Shown piece after piece: positions 55,401-64,000 of a stretch of 64,000 nt of DNA. A model generated the notes under the pieces. That model searched no databases. It saw only the letters and a list, made by a program, of their open reading frames with translations, and was not told where the DNA came from. The DNA lies in NCBI GenBank assembly GCA_017506865.1, contig JAFCMP010000011.1:186001-250000 (forward strand), read 5' to 3'. The first letter of the stretch is position 1, and every line of letters starts with the position of its first letter. Source of the stretch: Tribonema minus. Taxonomy: Eukaryota > Sar > Xanthophyceae > Tribonematales > Tribonemataceae. The position numbers and the translations under genes were made by a program.

Positions 55401-58400
55401 TTAGTTTAGCCGCGATCGTCCTGGGACCATGAAGCTGAGGGGTCGCACAATGCTGCTAAACATTTCTATGATTGGTCTTGCTGTTTACGTGCGTCACATT
55501 GAATGTTGTTCTAGTTTTCTCCATCAATTAAGCGTGTGCGCTGCTTGCGTTCTGATCGTAGTGCTGGCTTTGAGGGAGAGCAACTGTATATTTACATATA
55601 TATATACATTTGAGTGCTCACGTCCATGTTCTCTGTTGCCTGGCACCGTGAAGCAACCTGGCAGCCGCTCCCTCAGTGGCGTGCACCCCCTATACCACGC
55701 CCATACTTGGTCTTCCGCATGATTGGTCTTGCTGTTTACGTGCGTCACATTGAATGTTGTTCTAGTTTTCTCCATCAATTAAGCGTGTGCGCTGCTTGCG
55801 TTCTGATCGTAGTGCTGGCTTTGAGGGAGAGCAACTGTATACTTACATATATATATACATTTGAGTGCTCACGTCCATGTTCTCTGTTGCCTGGCACCGT
55901 GAAGCAACCTGGCAGCCGCTCCCTCAGTGGCGTGCACCCCCTATACCACGCCCATACTTGGTCTTCCGCATGAACAACTAACACCGACTTCAACCCTAAG
56001 CCAATGGCACGCACACAGAGCGCGTTTTCAAATGAGTTGACAGTGACACCAATCAACTGTGCCACACAGGCGTCACGGGACCCGCTTTCAAAATCTACAG
56101 AGCAGCGATGAACTGCCGAGTGCTCAGCAGCAGTTTCACGTCCTGCCATGACAGCGGTCTCACAGCTGTTGTGCCATTCCTCCCCCGCTTGTGATGCGCA
56201 ATGGCACAGGATGGAGACCGTACGGTGAAGATACAGTACAGCGAACCGTTTGGCGCTTTCTTCAAGAAAGCCGGGAAATACCAGGTAATGCTATCAAATA
56301 TCTGCACGCACAATCCGTGTTCTCTTTCTGAATGCAAGCTTGTCACTGATGATGTTGTTGAAACAGGACCGCATGTTGTCGAGTTGGCACTTGGACTCAG
56401 GCTCTCTATAGGTCATGAGTCATGTCTGTGCTTTCATTGTCATCGCACCGGTGATTGGTGATTGTATACTAAGTACTTCAGAGTACATGTTGGCGGATGA
56501 ATGTTCCTGTTGAGCAGGCGATCTGAACATTGCATGCGCTGTGTATTACTGCTCAGTGCTGGCAAATGTATTCGCAACACTTTATGCATTTATGCAGCCA
56601 TGTACCAAGAGTTTGCCGTACGGACGTGCCCTGGCTCCTTAAAAAGTGGTCCAATGAGAGATCATGACAAAACGGTACTAGAAGTATGCTCCAAAGCACA
56701 CTCACAACACAGTCACGCACAGCGGCCACAATGTGCAGTCTCACGCAATAGCAGTGTTGCATCGACCAACCTCGTTCGACGCTGCACGACTTCACACCTG
56801 CGCTGATGCATTCATGATCATGAATTCACCTCCGTGCTGATGCATACATTCACGATCAGGTGGTGTACAGCTTGGAGGTGCCGTGGCTGCCAACCGGCGA
56901 TGGCGCCAACACCATAGGGGAACCCGCGACAGTCACGGCGCAGAGGGATGTGTACGTTGCCGACATTGATGAGTGCACGTATGAGGGGCCTAACGACTAC
57001 TTCATGCACCAGTGTGTCAGAGGGGTGAGTAGTTCGAGCCAAGTACTTGCCGAAGATGGTCACGGTCATCGCTGCATGTCACAGTTGCGGGTGCTGACGC
57101 TTCCAAGGCACTGCGATGACTGTCGTTGTTAGAGTTGTGGATGGCACGATCATGGCTCAGCAAGAGGTGCACCGTATGTTGCCAACATATCAAACCACAT
57201 ACGCAGGGCAGGGTTTCCAGTTCAAGTGCCAGAGCTGCAGACTGACGCCGCAAGTCCTTTTGCAATGTGCGAACATTACACAAGAATCAGCTGTGAGTGC
57301 TTGTGGCTCCCATATAATGGGATTTGTGCTTTAAATTTGAAGGCAGCCGCGTACTGTAAATTAACCAACTATGCTGCTTTGTTGGTGGCTGCGTGTTCTG
57401 GCCTGCTGCTCCACACACTGCCTTTTGCAGCAAACGTCATCGCACTGTTGCTGTAGGCCACATGCCCGTGTGTTCGGACAGCAGCAGCTAATGATGAGCT
57501 TTTCTGAGGCCACTCCATCAGCATGACGACCTTTTGCAGCAAGTTTGCAGTAACTACATACCTGTAGTGTGGAGTTTGAGGGGCTTCATATGCCTGCTGC
57601 TGCATGCACAAATCCGCCTGAAAGTACGCGTGCTTGTTGCACTGGTGCTGCAGGCCACATGCGTCAACACTGACGGCAGCTACGAGTGCCACTGCAGCAC
57701 AGGCTACAAGGGCGATGGGTTGTCAACTGGCACAGGTTGCGTGGACGTCATGCAGCCAGTGGTGAGCATACATACATACCCCAACTTTGCACTTGTTGCA
57801 GTGAACGTCATCATGTTGACGAATACTGGTTGCACTCCTCTATCAGTGCGCACCAAATGATTTCACCTGGCCTGCACTCCTCTATCAGTGCGCACCAAAT
57901 GATTTCACCTGGCCTGGCGCATGCTGCTCTTTTTTTATTGTAATTTTTGATCTGAATTGCTACCGCCAGGCTGCTTGCCGCGTTAGTTGAATCGGCACCC
58001 ATCATGACTACTTCATACTGTTGCACATGCGCTCATACAAGTGAGGGCAAACTGGCACGCGTAACGGGCTGTGCTGCGTGCAATTGGTGATGCGCCCTTG
58101 CGAATCACATGCTGTTTGCATGACCACAATGTGGCACGCGGCGGTGCCGTATTGCGCAGTCCAAGGTGTGTTACACTTCAATGAATGAATTTTACCGGTC
58201 CTACTCATCGCAGAGAGTGAGGCAGTTGCCATGACCATGATGTGTCGACCAATATGCAATACAGCGGCTGCTTGATCCTTGCTTGTCACGCGGCTCAGTT
58301 ACAACACAAGGTCTCACAAATCTCGTGAACCGCGGCATCTGTTCTACTTCCATGATCAATCGTCATGCACTGACAGCCACGCTGGTGCTTTGCGCGGCAG

Positions 58401-61400
58401 ATAACATGCCATGGCAAGGGGTGCGAACCCCTGGTGATGAAGGCCTGCAACTGCATGGGCATGGTAACTGCGGATGGCGATAGACACATAGTGGAGGACA
58501 CCCTGGATGAGGCCATCATTGAGGTCGGCACCTTATTAACACGGTTGTATATAGAAGTAAATAAATCAAAATATCGCAGAGCTGTAGGTGACAAGGTGTG
58601 GTTAGCCGCAAATGCCTTCCGCCAATAGCCATGGTCGCCGCTGCTGTGGCAGTTGGCCACGAGTTAAACAATTTTTTATCGCCTAGAGGTACAAGTGCGT
58701 GATTGGGCATGTTAGATTTCGCGCCGATCGCTTCCAACAGCGTTCAGATGTGCAAGCACTTGCCAGCATCGAACTTTTGAAAGTGGAGTGCCATTCTGAT
58801 AGTCAGACTATCCATAAGCAACGTTTGGTCTGATTGACAAACATTAGACAGTGTGCAACAGTGTAGTTGTTGAATATTCTGTGTACTGTGTGTCATGTAT
58901 GCTGCAGGTTTTCCTGCTGATAGTCAGACTGGAATGAAATTTCTTGTTGGTGACTTGGCTTTTAGTGACAATGGGAACAGGCCTAAAAGAGTGTGAAGTT
59001 TTTGCGAAGAGTCTGGGATAGGCAGCAGCGTGTGCATCTTTTCTTGCTTGGCACCGACCAGCAAGACTACTAGTAGGCACACAGCTGTAGCAGAGTACTA
59101 GCTGGTAGGCTAGCATAGAAAGCCCACCCACCCTGCCCTTCGTTGTTTTGAGGGGGTAGGGTCTGGTGACACAGGGGGGGGGGGGTCATTTTTGGAGGTG
59201 TGGGGTTCCCCCAGGTGGTTACACTGTCAGCGGCTCCGACCACTTCCCCCCCCATACCAGCGCAATCGACAACACATCATTGCAATATTTTGTTTCATGA
59301 GTTTTGTGCCACTCTGCCTGCCGTTCCCTATCGTAGTAAAAAGTACAGGCACCCGATTCCTTAACATATGCATCAGTTTAGCTGTTACCCATGCTACCTG
59401 ATTGCTTACTGACCCCTTGTATTTATGTACGTTATGTATGCTGCCAGCATTTCTGCTGATAGTCGGACTAGAATGAAATATTTTGTTGTTGACAGACCCC
59501 AGGCACCCTTTGGATTCCCTGTGACATGTGCAACAGTTCCGATGTAAAATGTGCAATCTTATTGCTTACTGGCCCTCTGTATGTCATGTTTGCTGCAGAT
59601 GTTCCTGCTGAAGATGGGGGACAACCTGTGCAATGCAGGCCGCGACAGCGGTTTACAACCCTGCTTTACTGCCATAGACAACACTCTGGATGGGCCCGTC
59701 GACCTCACAACAGACATCCAGCAAGGTGCGCTAATTGCTTTTAGGGGCTTCCAAATACATTGGTCATGAGTGCATGTACTCCGGATGTACAGTGTTACTC
59801 TGGATATCAAGTAAGGTGTACTCGCATGTTGAATGTGTTGAATGCATTAATCATAACTGCATGTAGCTCACCCAGCAGTGCTCACATCGCAGCGCTGATC
59901 ATCAACATGGTAATCTACTCAATCAATGCAATCATCGCCACATGTCAAGAACCTTGTTCCCGCTTCAGATCTTGCCCGCCACACCAAATGGGTTGGCTTG
60001 TTGCTGACTGGAAGCTTGTACTTCAGTTGAAGTACTTGTTGAAGTAGACGGTCCACGACTGGCGTTGTCGTCTGACCCGGAAGGTCTTATGGTGTTCTGG
60101 CAGAATTCCCTGACACGTGCGTGGACACATTTTGTTGAGCAATGCACCTTCCCAACTGATCGTCACCAGCTTCACATTAGGTCAACGTTCAAAGCGCGCG
60201 TGCTTTCAACGGCCTGAACTAACTTGTGAGAGTGCTACGCATGCATTGTTTGTGCTTGTTGGGGGGCAGGTGGTTTGGAAAGGGACCCCGCCCGCAACTA
60301 CACGTGGCGCATTCCCCATAACGTCGCGGACGCCGAAGGCAACGTAGCAGAGACTGTATATTATGTAATACAGGTATGATATATGAAGAGGGCAATTTGG
60401 CAGAGACTGTAGATCATGTAATACATGTACTTCGAAGTATGTGATGTGAAGAAAGCAACCTGGCAGAGACTGTATATATGTCTTACAGGCATGTGATGTG
60501 AAGATATCTTGAGCCGACTTTAGGGCTGGCAGAACACCACAGGCGGTAGGTGAGATGAATCACAGCGAGTGTTGCGTTTAGCAAAGTGTAGCACACTGTG
60601 GATGTTGCCGATTGGCAAGGAGCATGGTGCGGGAATGAGACCACCCGCGTCCTATGTACAGTAGATGCTCAGCACACTGGACGCCAATTGCTGAGGTTGC
60701 GACTGTGGTGTGCAAGAAACGCATGGAAAGCAACAGGCGGGTTGCAGTGATACGCATAAGTTTGAATTCTCGCCTTGCGCTGCATGTGCCTCCTGCTGTG
60801 CTCTGGTAGTGCAGTAGCGGCAGCAGTGCCTCATGAGGCACTTGATGAAGAGTCATGCTGGCTGGAGAAGAGGCGGACTTGCTGAGCAATGTCTTACCGC
60901 AGGAAACGGATTATAATACCCCCCCGTCTTGCAGTTTCAGGCACTTCTTGCTAAAACGGGGGGGTACTATACAAAGTAGCCCCTCTTCTACAGAGTTCCC
61001 CCTGTCTTAGCATCCTTCGAAGCCTCGTGTTGACAAGACCCCCTGTCCTCGGCAAATTTATCTACTCAATTTGCGCTCTGCAGCAGGCAGCGATAGCGTC
61101 ATCTGCTGGTCAATCAAGCGATCGTTATGGTGGGAACACCAGCCTTCTGGTTTTCATGTATACCTGCAGCATCAGCGTGCAGCACAATCGCGGCATTCAG
61201 CTCACCGAACGGACTCAGATTCAGTTGCTACCTAGCCTGGCTGAGCCACAATAGGCTGTGCGCAGCAAGCGCATAGCACAGTCTATGCCATAGCTGCGCG
61301 TTACTCCGAGTTCGCTGCGCTGGGAACACATGCAAGTATCGGCACAGCCACTAAAAGGTGCGGTGACCTCGTGCGCCACGAACTTCAACAAAAACTTGCA

Positions 61401-64000
61401 GTTCATGTTTCATAGACGGAAAATGGTTCAACTGCCCCCAGACACCAAACATTCGCCTGGTTTAAGGGGTGACAACACTCCTTTTGTCTGGTCTCTGGTC
61501 ACCTGCATCAGCTTACAAGAAGGGGGGGTCTTATACAAAGTGGCCCCTGTCTTAGCAACAAGAAGCACAAAACAACAAGACGGGGGGGTCTTATACAGGG
61601 GGGGGGTCTTATACAAGGGGGGGTTATTATAATCCATTTCCTACGGTAGGTGCCGTGCTGACTGAGCTACGGAACTTTTCTAGACAAGATGACTTTGTTC
61701 ATGGCCGTGCTTTTTAATCAATACTTCTAAGTTTTTGTCACACACAGCCGGTGCATGCCTGACTGGGGTCACAACACAATGCAATGGTGCTTTTTGAACC
61801 CAAAACTGTGCTCAACAGCGCTTTGCCAACCTAATACTGCACTCAGTTGTTCAGCAAACAATAGTGCTTTGCCAACCTAGCACTGCGTCCCTTGTTCATC
61901 ACAGGGACTCCAATTCCTTGAACAGGTTTGACCCACGCATTAATTTTGCTTTGCAGGTTACGCAAGTGGACATGCTGAGCACTCTGACCGGCGTCACTGT
62001 GGACCCGGTGATGTACCAGCGCGTGCTGCTTGGTGGTACCGTATTGGCCGCCATCGCTGCCTTGGCGTTGGCCTGGTGGCTCCTTCAATGGGTGCAACCA
62101 CTCATACAGGTACCATCATCATAGTTCTACTTCTACTTCTACTATACTTGGCATGCGTCGGGCGTTTGAGGTATGCAGAGGGCATAGGTGATTTGTGTGC
62201 GCTTTTTACACACATGGTCGTGGATATGTGCGCAGTTGTGCGGGCCGCTGGCTCCTCCAGTGGGTGCTGCCGCTCACATATGGTAGATAAAGTGAACCTG
62301 CGCTTCAAGCTGTTGGTGCATGCAGGTAACATGCCTGAGGTGTAGGCGCGCTTACGTATACTTCACCATATACTTCGAAGTATATGGTGATGGATGTGTG
62401 CAGAGGTGTGCATTGCCGTCAAGTCGTCTCTTTAGCGCAAAAGCCAATAGGAATGTGTATCAAAATAGTGCACCACCATACCAATGATAGCGTTGTTGTG
62501 GTCATAAGATGCGCTTGGTGGGGTCTTCGGTGGATGCAACCTTCAATCAGGGTAAGCGCGCACCCCAAATCCTACCACATCCTGTTCTCAGCCTAGTGTA
62601 CTAGCCAGCACTTCGTGGGGCGAGACTGCCACTGTAGCGGATTTACCCTGCCTTCGCCCTGTAACAGATGCAGTACTTCACCTGCGGGATCGCAAGTCTA
62701 TGGCATTTTCTTATGCGAAGGATGTTCCCCTCACACCATGGCGATGCAAAAGTACGAATATTTTTGCGCGTGTGAAGACTGCGGACATGTATGCAAGGGC
62801 ATACATTATTGCTTCTCAATTGTGTTTTTGTGCTGATGATGTAAGGTTTCTCTGCTGTGCGCGTCTGCCTCAGGCTTGCAAGTACTGGCTCAACCCCTAC
62901 AGTCTGGTCAACAGCAAAGAGGTCAGTGATCAAACTTCAAGTTTGCATAGAATTCGCTGGGGCATCGCACATCAGATCAGCCAGTGTACGCCTGACGTCA
63001 TGACTCAAACTCTCGAAATGACAATGGCACGACTCGAGTGCTTGTTAGGGTCTACTATGTCAACAGACTGGAATAGCTCGGGAAATGCCAGTGTATGCTA
63101 TGTACCTAATTAAGGAGAATAGCAGTACAGACCGAGGAAGGCCACTACACCTCACTCACCTCTAGACACACAATGAGTATTCTGACCGTCATATTCATTC
63201 TCAAACTCCCCTGTAATTGCATACATGCAGGACTTCGACATGGGTCACGACCTGGTGCTACGTGTTGTAAGCATGGGGATGCTGCCACAGAAAGAGCGAC
63301 GGCGCAGGACTGGTGAGCACTGATGACATAGTTTATTGTCTCCAGGCTAGTGCCTGAAGGGTCATGCATGCATGCAATGATGTGCTGGCAAGATCCAGGG
63401 GTTGGGGTTAGGCCACCGATGCCCCACATGCTACACTGTCAACTTCCAGCATTGTTCTGCAGCACAACCGCTGCGTGCTGGTTGGAAGGTTTGAACGCGA
63501 TCGCTCTATACTGTGTACGCAGCAAAGTTTGCAAATATGATGACTAACCACACCTTGTCACCTAGAGCTCTACGATCTTTTGATTCGTTTCCATGCTGAC
63601 CTGAAGCACAAGACGCTTCCAAAAGTATGCATGCTCTGTGGAATTATCCATCTACAGGCCACGCTTTAGTGGTCACTGCAAGCAACTTGGGCTGCTTTGC
63701 TTCAGGATACTTGCTCACGAACGAAGCTGACACGGAAATGGTGAATGGTAACTACTGCTCAGCTGATTGAAGTGTGGCCTGTTTCATTCAGTCAGGCCTA
63801 TACAGCGTATGTACACAATGTTTGCATCACCGCGCGTTAAAGTTTGAAGAAAGTTTGAAGAGGAGGTTATCCTGCTTGTATGCAACATTACCTACATGCC
63901 TCGTATATGCCGTGTATTTCTGCTTCTGCAGCTGCAAGGTGGGCGGAACTTCTCGAAGCAGTGGCCAACGAAGCACCGGAGGCTGACCTGTGGCCACCGC
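37460..64000 (+). CDS. EGF and DUF5011-like membrane protein (partial)
   Basis: Large secreted-pathway protein, cut by the window end. Exons: 37460-37558, 37884-about 37954, 38892-38936, 39653-39786, 39984-40079, 40605-40651, 41167-41230, 42444-42522, 43551-43616, 44583-44630, 46091-46165, 53042-53153, 53618-53695 (weak donor), 53830-53925, 54311-54427, 55246-55335, 56210-56284, 56860-57024, 57654-57761, 59599-59725, 60270-60373, 61957-62109, 62668-62691, 62874-62921, 63231-63312, 63566-63624. From 40605 onward the phases agree. An EGF-Ca module starts at DVDEC and ends GSYDCACPAY. Cys-rich EGF-like segments follow, then a DUF5011-like module (ILVNGQNPLRLHQGDTYSEL ... VPWLP), a second EGF-Ca module (DIDEC ... 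VNTDGSYECHCSTGYKGDG), another DUF5011-like module (NYTWRIPHNVADAEGN), a membrane span (VLLGGTVLAAIAALALAWWL) and a basic cytoplasmic tail. The likely role is cell-surface or matrix adhesion, by inference. The N-terminus is unresolved, and a linking exon between 40079 and 40605 is missing. A terminal exon near 63932 (RWAELLEAVANEAPEADLWP) is possible. Confidence 0.7.
37940..38660 (+). repeat. Three 245-bp units with donor-side echoes
   Basis: Units near 37945, 38211 and 38453 share acgtacttctataccggtagg / tacccgtaggcacagtcatg / tacccgtaggtacagtcatg, gggcaccaatgtccc, and gcagctcaagatg(g/a)tgtgga. The first unit starts at the 3' edge of the candidate exon at 37884, so the donor site is the repeated part. 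Confidence 0.75.
40897..41160 (+). repeat. Tandem duplication before EGF exon 41167
   Basis: Two units of about 125 bp share ctc(t/c)gtgatgtgtgt(t/c)attt, gcactgctgtttgctgttctt/gctgttcgctgttgttg and an aagtctg(a/c)t block. The second unit abuts the polypyrimidine tract of the exon. Confidence 0.65.
42180..42247 (+). repeat. Interstitial TTAGGG-like tract
   Basis: Degenerate array of gggttagggttagggttaga type in the intron before exon 42444. Confidence 0.8.
42685..42722 (+). repeat. Donor-side echo of exon 42444-42522
   Basis: ggccttaactgcagaggaca followed by g|gtgaacagcatgcaac repeats the true exon end (ggccttaactgcagacgaca then g|gtaaacagcatgcaac), 188 bp downstream, with two mismatches. 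Confidence 0.85.
42855..42977 (+). repeat. Dispersed 120-bp repeat, copy 3
   Basis: Full-length member: starts ggaaacgaatcaagaaattg, has ggtgacaaggtgtggttagc, ends cgagtcaaacagtgccac. Confidence 0.8.
43480..44090 (+). repeat. Echoes on both sides of exon 43551-43616
   Basis: Upstream, gtgcag|agaaaaccttcccagga near 43478 echoes the acceptor gcag|agacaaccttcccggga. Downstream, cgga(g)cac(c/t)gctgactgctgc with aactcagatg|gtac recurs near 43706-43750, 43832-43872 and 44028-44066. The last copy has a mutated donor (gatgttac). Downstream units also share ttttgaagtgatacttcaag. Confidence 0.85.
44731..45544. mobile_element. TIR element, family A copy 1
   Basis: Terminal inverted repeats of about 31 bp match exactly: left taccgtaggcgatggcgatt and then aagccccccc; right is its reverse complement, ending aatcgccatcgcctacggta. 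TA at both outer ends could be the target duplication. Inside are C- or G-rich blocks with (g)gtacatgg(a/t)ataagac in both halves and a poly-C run at 44881-44899. No transposase ORF is present, so it is a non-autonomous DNA element in an intron of the EGF gene. Confidence 0.8.
45832..46075 (+). repeat. Tandem repeat before EGF exon 46091
   Basis: Three diverged units share acatgatga(a/g)a(c/t)c and cttg(c/t)gcc(t)gctcactgctgctca, with cacacngccac at the end of each. The last unit runs into the polypyrimidine tract. Confidence 0.65.
46166..53041 (+). other. 6.9-kb intron hosting the retrotransposon
   Basis: Donor gtcagatccag|gtgcgt and acceptor tccttgcag|tggagag split an EGF-like module between ASCQALDVRS and GEEAAVSD. 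Joining them keeps the frame, so the retrotransposon need not inactivate the gene. The rest of the intron (46166-46415 and 52695-53041) has no gene I can support. Confidence 0.8.
46416..52694 (-). CDS. Non-LTR retrotransposon: OTU protease, RT, REL endonuclease
   Basis: One 2092-codon ORF ending in TAG. Order: Ser/Thr-rich N-terminus; OTU-like cysteine protease, about residues 230-435 (VGNGNCLIHTALHGI holds the Cys, GHFELLV the His); Cys/His clusters, about 475-525 and 600-640 (CPLC...H...C; CALTSPCHTC); Ala-rich linker; reverse transcriptase, about 1140-1400 (IQLDCENAFNSVD motif A, CQQGDPLGPLYFAVA, FLDD in place of YADD, GLRVRPDKS); Cys/His knuckle, about 1866 (VCPWRC ... H...C); and a PD-(D/E)xK-type endonuclease near 1930-1960 (GYRADTVIDPG ... 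IVLDTSVRAP). No apurinic-type endonuclease. REL plus a cysteine protease places it near the NeSL/Utopia/Dualen/R2 group. It lies antisense in one intron of the EGF gene. The true start may be downstream of the first Met, because a stop lies directly upstream. 5' and 3' element ends and target duplication were not found. Intact ORF suggests recent activity. Confidence 0.9.
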   Translation of the reverse strand: MQCAVLVRFTVHAWVSRRLHAPATQTLLGRTPCAPLVNQMHDLTVTFSLLSLREEGNDLAAVFDQLSLREPVVARSPRQPAGKHGESDVTQAGDNSTHATMTETASVTAMVASGKRSRRRGKHRRRTQERQAQCDNSPAPLGQLAPATTPPRGGASAPSAPISGPAKVTTVTVATRIPSTVCHTVTVEEQQDALAKATNYGFSTWHTGLQALHKQALGENTATLARGGELRPVSNVGNGNCLIHTALHGIGSVAVEHGLPAPALVIAMREALLDGMVAYVTQGAGKQGASMSSMRQLTAHAAAQPACTREQFDTYGTRARCLAIEYGTNETDSKDSGHTLLLQRLQEEGVWGRPLGLSVWAIVAAVYAVSVTVWQAKPQATGSTQKSTGLVLAQLMGLPAVFAPATPAQPDCHLDVLWTPPGLYTNVGHFELLVAPAAAPPLPTTMTASATTQADSTHITAPSRTQPRTALQLPQQPEPLRCPLCTLAFWQLGQKEDSKQRGKLSAASRMAPVVAHFNGGSCTRSMLNPEASTSHCQQNPAAAYAKGIRQQVDHDPSGDCAPSGSSTCSTGAHHAKHVQEMSTMYGCTAEDFLRAVRKLSACTGACGLVHMSASAGQRQCALTSPCHTCRRNGSAPTRARPAVPPGQSEGGGAGSDGAAAAAGAAAATPPKLPAVPASGAANSKSSKKRPAATATGAQRRRRTAAAAAPPSSAGSRTQSDSLRLQDSSPPRGTAVGWADMDVDPPDDAASPPPPTTTTSGRPSKPQARASLAWDLSTPSVVHALDQTNEADLLLLRFTTTANPFRTQLQCTQWARLVEHATRLLADATDSAREAARVRLHHGAGAFAHQVSQTLVQRGYRLLHLLAAMAFGRQPEGTGMPPAARLAALLSGDFAELLRKTLSAAAALRAPKPNNAAMASAQTNFDADWTEADSRQQTACAALSGKRRGVGLAAARLEAREACAPADEVTAQVLAAKHPETGTRPGVVDTPMEQVRGLVRDARRHCLHSAGVATTTGPAGSGSPVFESGQAHDHSDRPEDAASAAGRRLEVEAADILSTLSAAGAGKAGGLDGLRYEHLLMAAGPGAPVKAATRPVSSASPGLAGDSESDVMEPAFAHHLAKVFTTLLVEPELLPEQSQRLLRAAALSGIGQKRRPIACSSVWRRLLGSTAARSVKGKISGLLASMSQFGVGYRSGVEHVAARARVWHELYGTTIQLDCENAFNSVDRAAIVRGLMLFCPELLPHFESVYCGDTAPEMRVEVNGEARIICSHLGCQQGDPLGPLYFAVAAAFLLFYPDGVNATPGSMPAYGHSTAEPPAPHCAFLDDLNVLQAAYFDDAAAAGVAEVIRRLAAGGLRVRPDKSLAIAMRGTVFDEAARARLRALDIPFVDTTMPESSQGFTSVGVPVGHPAYVHAAMSKHLVDAGTWRLSWQLAGMARHHLQAAQFILRRSLTKRMGFLARVVDTALSETWLHAFDGFCAWTLERMLHLHGCSTAAAMKSHLLAACTAGDNEEASSGSVLVLPRLGPPELTDIAVPLRASRLPERRGGLGMPLLGLLAPAAYTAQACTTLRPAIIHATVAAGALRLGTDEHGAVTWFAQHSCAIREDQGLPPIIEAVRRSTRALTADGGEKSRTAVAEQLPASLLRWAADTTAAASTLPTAVQAIYAATAVTETVTTEPAPHTHGIVPGAEAAAAAATVPGPQAAAAAAPSTPAKTQTSAEESSCSGGQEDDDDDWEAYADEICRKVVPRRRRGHFTHGLQAGLSNVLRRQYEDCLVEDLEAASAGAVGKPTQAAPIGDSRDTSRRRQQASARVLAQLRSQRASGAMAWMSVPPTANDRPGAAPMSSMAAATMILIAIFIDGWGIQGEVCPWRCSDVSPTSTHAISCPSQHIRGHNATHTAQKRCLQRILRQHHVSIVRNEDASVFKVPGYRADTVIDPGCLHFSSAYRNKGIVLDTSVRAPTASSNLTGRTNASNTDGYAAGVGEDAKVKHHTGTLTSSWAFVPFVQESYGRLGKQTSLFVKELAMHSALCSGGGKADVLRKAGLAKRQILIELSISLARELAERVMAYTRGARMLGCVAAPVSKLLGHSAD
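54535..54860. other. Poly-C-bearing intron stretch
   Basis: Contains a C run at 54540-54554 and nothing I recognise as coding. It may be a remnant of a C-rich element like those at 44731 and 60895, but I found no terminal repeats. Confidence 0.35.
55468..55971 (+). repeat. 251-bp tandem duplication in an intron
   Basis: Two adjacent copies, starting at 55468 and 55719 with atgattggtcttgctgttta and ending in tacttggtcttccgc. I see one difference (gtatattt versus gtatactt). The copy is recent compared with the other intron repeats and contains no exon edge. Confidence 0.9.
58555..58672 (+). repeat. Dispersed 120-bp repeat, copy 4
   Basis: Has ggtgacaaggtgtggttagc, aaatgccttccgccaatagc and ggccacgagttaaaca, in the family order. 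Confidence 0.8.
58893..59500 (+). repeat. Two acceptor-side echoes of exon 59599
   Basis: tgtatgctgcag|gttttcctgctgat near 58896 and tgtatgctgccagcatttctgctgat near 59436 copy the true acceptor region (atgtttgctgcag|atgttcctgctga). Both echoes continue with agtc(a/g)gact(g/a)gaatgaaat. The second has lost the intact CAG boundary. Confidence 0.8.
60374..60510 (+). repeat. Two donor-side echoes of exon 60270-60373
   Basis: The exon end gcagagactgtatattatgt then aatacag|gtatg is followed by ggcagagactgtagatcatg (near 60400) and ggcagagactgtatatatgt (near 60462). Each is trailed by gatgtgaag or similar. Confidence 0.85.
60895..61648. mobile_element. TIR element, family A copy 2
   Basis: Ends taccgcaggaaacggattat (left) and ataatccatttcctacggta (right) form imperfect terminal inverted repeats of about 30 bp, two mismatches noticed. 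The outermost taccg(t/c)agg matches copy 1 at 44731. Inside are two direct blocks with ggggg(t)actatacaaagt / gggggtcttatacaaagtgg and gtcttagca. No transposase ORF. Confidence 0.75.
62225..62565 (+). repeat. Two donor-side echoes of the membrane-span exon
   Basis: The exon end ctggtggctccttcaatggg then tgcaaccactcatacag is echoed near 62242 (ccgctggctcctccagtggg, then tgctgccgctcacatatg) and near 62513 (cttggtggggtcttcggtgg, then atgcaaccttcaatcag). Confidence 0.75.
63543..63601 (-). repeat. Dispersed repeat, half copy at an exon boundary
   Basis: ctaaccacaccttgtcacct followed by agagctctacgatcttttga and ttcgtttccat is the reverse of one half of the 120-bp family. The candidate exon at 63566 begins inside it (cacctag|agctctac). 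Confidence 0.7.

Noticed and set aside
37460-62109. HAP2/GCS1 gamete fusogen as identity of the membrane protein
   Set aside because: Single membrane span and Cys-rich ectodomain suggested it, but the EGF-Ca and DUF5011-like modules are explicit and no HAP2 signature was recognised.

Overview
This window looks like nuclear DNA of a eukaryotic microbe, most likely a green alga. Genes are dense in introns with exons of about 25-165 bp, except for one GC-rich gene with long exons. Introns follow GT-AG, with three GC-AG cases. Alanine, glycine and glutamine runs are common, short TTAGGG-like tracts are scattered, and there is a retrotransposon carrying an OTU protease and a restriction-like endonuclease, a class known from algae and protists. 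Species cannot be fixed from sequence alone; a prasinophyte or other chlorophyte is a guess.

Layout. (1) About 1508-19444, + strand: a tandem AAA ATPase of the NVL/Rix7 family in about 22 phase-consistent exons. (2) 19445-21429: convergent intergenic DNA with no gene I can name. (3) 21430-27622, - strand: a low-complexity protein with a SHRW-type (TIR/HET-like) domain and C-terminal NLRC-type leucine-rich repeats. (4) 27931-35238: a near-perfect inverted repeat with 3.1-kb arms and a 1.05-kb spacer, carrying two outward-facing copies of a MULE-like transposase gene with SWIM-type zinc motifs, plus a second ORF. (5) About 37460 to the window end, + strand: a large membrane protein gene with EGF modules, two DUF5011-like modules, one membrane span and a cytoplasmic tail, in at least 25 exons. 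One 6.9-kb intron holds a full-length antisense retrotransposon ORF (46416-52694); other introns hold two related TIR elements of 0.75-0.8 kb.

The most unusual feature is recurrent across all three host genes. Introns contain decayed tandem copies of the adjoining exon's edge, including the splice site. Acceptor-side copies lie upstream of the true exon and donor-side copies lie downstream. I call these exon-edge echoes. They suggest that introns here grow by tandem duplication across splice junctions. Dispersed 120-bp repeats, a short ACTTC/GAAGT palindrome and telomere-like tracts fill much of the remaining intron space.
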